DNA from: Myotis daubentonii
Lineage: Eukaryota; Chordata; Mammalia; Chiroptera; Vespertilionidae
Assembly (NCBI RefSeq): GCF_963259705.1
Contig: NC_081840.1
Span: 151,464,282-151,528,281, forward strand
Length of the DNA stretch: 64,000 nucleotides
Direction of reading: 5' to 3'
Positions 58,518-64,000 of this stretch are shown here, piece by piece (positions within the stretch are counted from its first letter, which is position 1; each line of letters begins with the position of its first letter). The notes beneath the pieces are model-generated. The model did not search any database and was not told the origin of the DNA. It saw nothing but the letters and a program-made list of their open reading frames with translations. Position numbers and translations under genes: made by a program.

Positions 58518-58864
58518 TAGGAAGTTTTATGGCTAGAGTTTATAAAATTCTAAATTTAGAATCTGTAGAGTGGAAGTTAGTGGTAATTGCTCCAGAGACT
58601 AAAACTACATGGGATGTATGACTAAAATCTGTTAAGTGACTTATATTGCTGGTTTGGTATTATTTTGAATAGATAGTCCTCTAACTATATAAAAATAAGA
58701 TTGAGATTTAAAATACCATGATAATTGAAAGAGTTAAGTATTCAGGACTCCTTCTGTCCTTTCAGCAGGGCTCTGATAAGTACAAGTAATAATAAAAGTG
58801 AAATAAATTATCTCTATTTTCTTATTGTTATGCATTTCTGTGTTTTATACTAAAAGATTTTTAA

Positions 58865-61164
<2,300 letters not shown>

Positions 61165-61358
61165 TAGCCGTGGGCAAACTACGGCCCGCTTGAAATGAAT
61201 AAAACTAAAAAAAAAAGACTGTACCCTTTTATGTAATGATGTTTACTTTGAATTTATATTAGTTCACACAAACACTCCATCCATGCTTTTGTTCCGGCCC
61301 TCCGGTCCCGTTTAAGAACCCATTGTGGCCCTCGAGTCAAAAAGTTTGCCCACCCCTG
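61165..61358. mobile_element. hAT MITE
   Basis: Ends tagccgtgggcaaactacgg and ...aaaaagtttgcccacccctg are inverted; the interior includes gacctc-like ccggccctccggtccc. The flanking 8 bp no longer match, so the duplication has decayed. Confidence 0.75.
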
Positions 61359-61815
61359 CTCTAGAAGGACACATTACTGTGTCACACTTGGCACAACACA
61401 ATCATCTCACACCTGCCAGCTCTTTGTTTATGGTCTGTGTGGCCCATGCATGTGAGCTACTATGTATGGAGCCAGTTGTCAACTATACAACTTAGGAAGT
61501 CACACTCAGTTCTCAGACATCATATGCTTGTATGTTTATTCAGCAGTTTTCTAGTTTATGGCAGGTAAGTGTCTTATTCTAGCAAAACCAGTCTTAGGGA
61601 AGGGTCACCTTTTCAGATTTGCACAAAGGAACTCTGTGGGCTAGTGACAGCCCTGTATGCTGGCATTTGAATCTAGGACCTTCCTTTATCGTTTCTCTAC
61701 CTTATATATAATACGTTGCCTCTAAAAACTTGACTTTTTAATCTGAAAGGTTTACATTATTATTCATCTTGTCAACTTCTGATTCAATATCAAAAGAAGA
61801 AAAAAGTCAAGTAGA

Positions 61816-61870
<55 letters not shown>

Positions 61871-63105
61871 GTATATGTAAGCTGTATAGAATGTTTTGGT
61901 TATTCATTTTTAATTCAAAGTTGCAAATATTCTTCAGCCAGGGAAGTTCTGTCATTTGAAAAAATGGGCAGTAAAGCACTTCTTTTCCTTCTATAGCCTC
62001 TAAAAATAGTATCTCAGAGGTGTGGAAAAAGTCGATTTCTCTTGATAAGTCCTACAAGTTACATCCTCAAGAGATACTTTGTATTAGCAAAGAGGCTATA
62101 CTCTCCTTGTCTTCTCTTTCACAATTATGGTAAGAAAGACCAGGTAGGCAAGAGTACGGTTTTCTTTATGCCACTCAACTGTAGTTGAGCAAAGAGTTTG
62201 TTGGTGTCACATTTTTATTTCACCTCTGCTACCTTCCCCCCCACTCCCGCCACCCCATCACAGTGCTTATTTTTAAAACTTGATTCAGTTGAAAAAAATA
62301 TTCATAGCTTAAGCAAAATTGTTTTTATTAAATCCAGCAATGATATAATATAAGTTTAACTCTAATAATAGGTCAGGTTATGATTATAATCTCTTCAAGA
62401 GGAAGACACTTGCATAGGTCAAAGATGGTGGCTTTAACTGTACTGAGATTCCTTTTAGACTAGTGCTTTTTAGACAAGTTGCAATGCTAGTCTCAACTAC
62501 CATTTGCAGCCTATTAAAGTGATAGTTCTTTTGGAGAAACTGATAAAATTAGGCAAGAGATAAGCATCTTTATGGTGATATTTTGAATATGTTTGTTGGA
62601 GATAGTAGAATAAAAATGTAATTATTAAAAATGAAGGCATTCTCAATTTAAATAATTAGCTTAAATATTAGTCAATAAACTAGGAAAAGTGTATGTACCA
62701 ACCAATTTTTAAAATGACAAACTTGCTAAATCTGGAAACCTCTTGTAAATTTTCTGTGGTCATCTTAGACTTACAGATTTGTATGTTATTAGTATTCACT
62801 AATCAGATCCAAATAATTATTTGAGATGATTTTCATAACTTTTGAAATTATATTGGTAAAAGGCCAGCAGACCAGGGCACAGAAGGAAACTTTCTGATGT
62901 CTGACCATTTAATGTTTGGATATATCAAGGTTTTTTTCTTTTAGTTTTTAAAAAAGAATTACAAGTTCTGATAGATTGCTTCACTATTTGCTTTCTCTAA
63001 AGAAATAAATATACATGAACAGCTATATTTAATCCACGTTTGATCACAGTATTAAATCTCCTTTAGTCTAACAACTTAAGAAATACATTTCTAGGGCAAA
63101 ATTTT
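61359..63105 (+). other. ZMYND11: ZMYND11 intron, mostly unrecognised
   Basis: Contains the (TA)n tract at about 61820-61867. Otherwise nothing recognised. Confidence 0.5.
61820..61867. repeat. (TA)n microsatellite
   Basis: About 24 uninterrupted TA units; likely polymorphic. The open frames on both strands through it are artefacts. Confidence 0.92.
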
Positions 63106-63326
63106 TTTTAAAATATATTTTATTGATTTTTTACAGAGAAGAAGGGAGAAGGATAGAGAGCTAGAAACATCGATGAGAGAGAAACATTGATCAGCTGCCT
63201 CCTGCACTCCCCCGACTGGGGATGTGCCCGCAACCAAGGTACATGCCCTTGACCAGAATCGAACCCGGGACCTTTCAGTCTGCAGGGCGACACTCTATCC
63301 ACTGAGCCAAACCAGTCAGGGCACTT
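63106..63326 (-). repeat. Young Ves SINE with target-site duplication
   Basis: Antisense, with a 12-bp duplication gggcaaaatttt at 63094-63105 and 63327-63338. Tail aaaatatattttattgatt, head complement ccactgagccaaaccagtc. Confidence 0.92.
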
Positions 63327-63338
63327 GGGCAAAATTTT

Positions 63339-64000
63339 ACCATTTTCTCGGCTCAATTAAGTTTGGTATTTAGTAACTCCTTTTATAATAAACACAATTT
63401 CTTATGAGTTAAGGGCTCACTAAAGATAGAACGGTCTTATAAAGGTATTTATTGTTACATGTCAAATATGTATTTTGAATTTGAGGCAGTTAATATTAAC
63501 ATGATAATTTCCAAATGTATTCATGGTTCCTGGCACAAAGCTATGACTCTATCCTATTATTTGGCAAATACTTTGATCTGACATTAAATAATTTGGTCAC
63601 CAGTATAGAAGATGATTTAAAAGTCTAAAAAAATGATGTTTGCTATGAAACAACTACTCCCTTTATTTAACCTGCCAAATCCCAACTCGGGGTCTCATTT
63701 CTTTTTTCATACTTCATACTACTTCAAGAATAACGTGTCATTGTAGGAACCACAGCTTGCATTTTCAGATAGAAGCCTTCTACCAGTTTGGTTTTGTAAG
63801 ATGCAAGAGCAACTGCAAAGATGAGCTCATAATAGTCTTGACTATTATGCCCTGCTTCAGTTTGAGTACTTACTTTACATATAATCAAGCTTGTCCCACC
63901 AATAAGCAGGACCTGAGACTACTTTTAAAGCAGGCCTAAATGAAAAGGTAGAATTCAATCTATATTTTTGCTTTTTATTTTCATTAACTTAAGGTTTTGA
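63339..64000 (+). other. ZMYND11: ZMYND11 intron, nothing recognised
   Basis: AT-rich, with no repeat or exon I can support. Confidence 0.5.

Overview
The window is chromosomal DNA from a mammal, most probably a vespertilionid (vesper) bat. The evidence is the repeat content read directly from the bases: Ves-type tRNA-derived SINEs, about fourteen HeliBat-type Helitrons (5' TC, 3' CTAG, terminal hairpin), several young hAT and Tc1/mariner-type elements, and bat-type L1s. There are no prokaryotic-style genes, operons or CRISPR arrays.

The only host gene supported is ZMYND11 (BS69) on the + strand. Its first coding exon is at 21640-21774 (ATG at 21659) and the next coding exon at 58888-59047. 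They join in frame and give the first 92 residues of the protein. The 37.1-kb intron between them, the upstream intron (1-21639) and the downstream intron (59048-64000) fill the rest of the window, and most of that is transposon-derived.

Layout. 1-3330: low-information intron, an L2 fragment, one old repeat and one possible retrocopy. 3340-15170: one nearly full-length L1 on the - strand, interrupted by a 2.35-kb HAL1 (half-L1: ORF1 without ORF2), a processed DCK pseudogene that itself carries four Ves SINEs, and a short 3'UTR insertion containing pieces copied from about 2 kb away. 15180-17470: older L1 pieces. 17490-18880: two abutting Helitrons, one carrying a class II ERV solo LTR. 19017-24055: hAT MITEs around the first coding exon. 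25040-29640: old L1s with Tigger, mariner and Helitron insertions. 30860-35500: Ves, L2 and MIR. 35668-39300: a Helitron, then an old L1 holding a SPIN-like hAT, two Ves and a retrocopied half tRNA-Gly. 40975-42221: a Tc1-like DD36E transposon with a decayed transposase. 44095-48300: a run of adjacent minus-strand Helitrons, one split by a second HAL1 with an intact 302-codon ORF1. 50917-58517: an old L1 studded with Helitrons, ending in a 1.2-kb Helitron rich in inverted repeats. 58888 onward: second coding exon and mostly quiet intron.

No working multi-gene system is visible. The interest lies in mobile-element biology: two HAL1 copies with clean target-site duplications and different coiled-coil lengths, a tailless tRNA-half retrocopy, a patchwork insertion of locally derived DNA, and dense Helitron nesting. 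Boundaries were read by eye and family names come from recognition, not from a database search.
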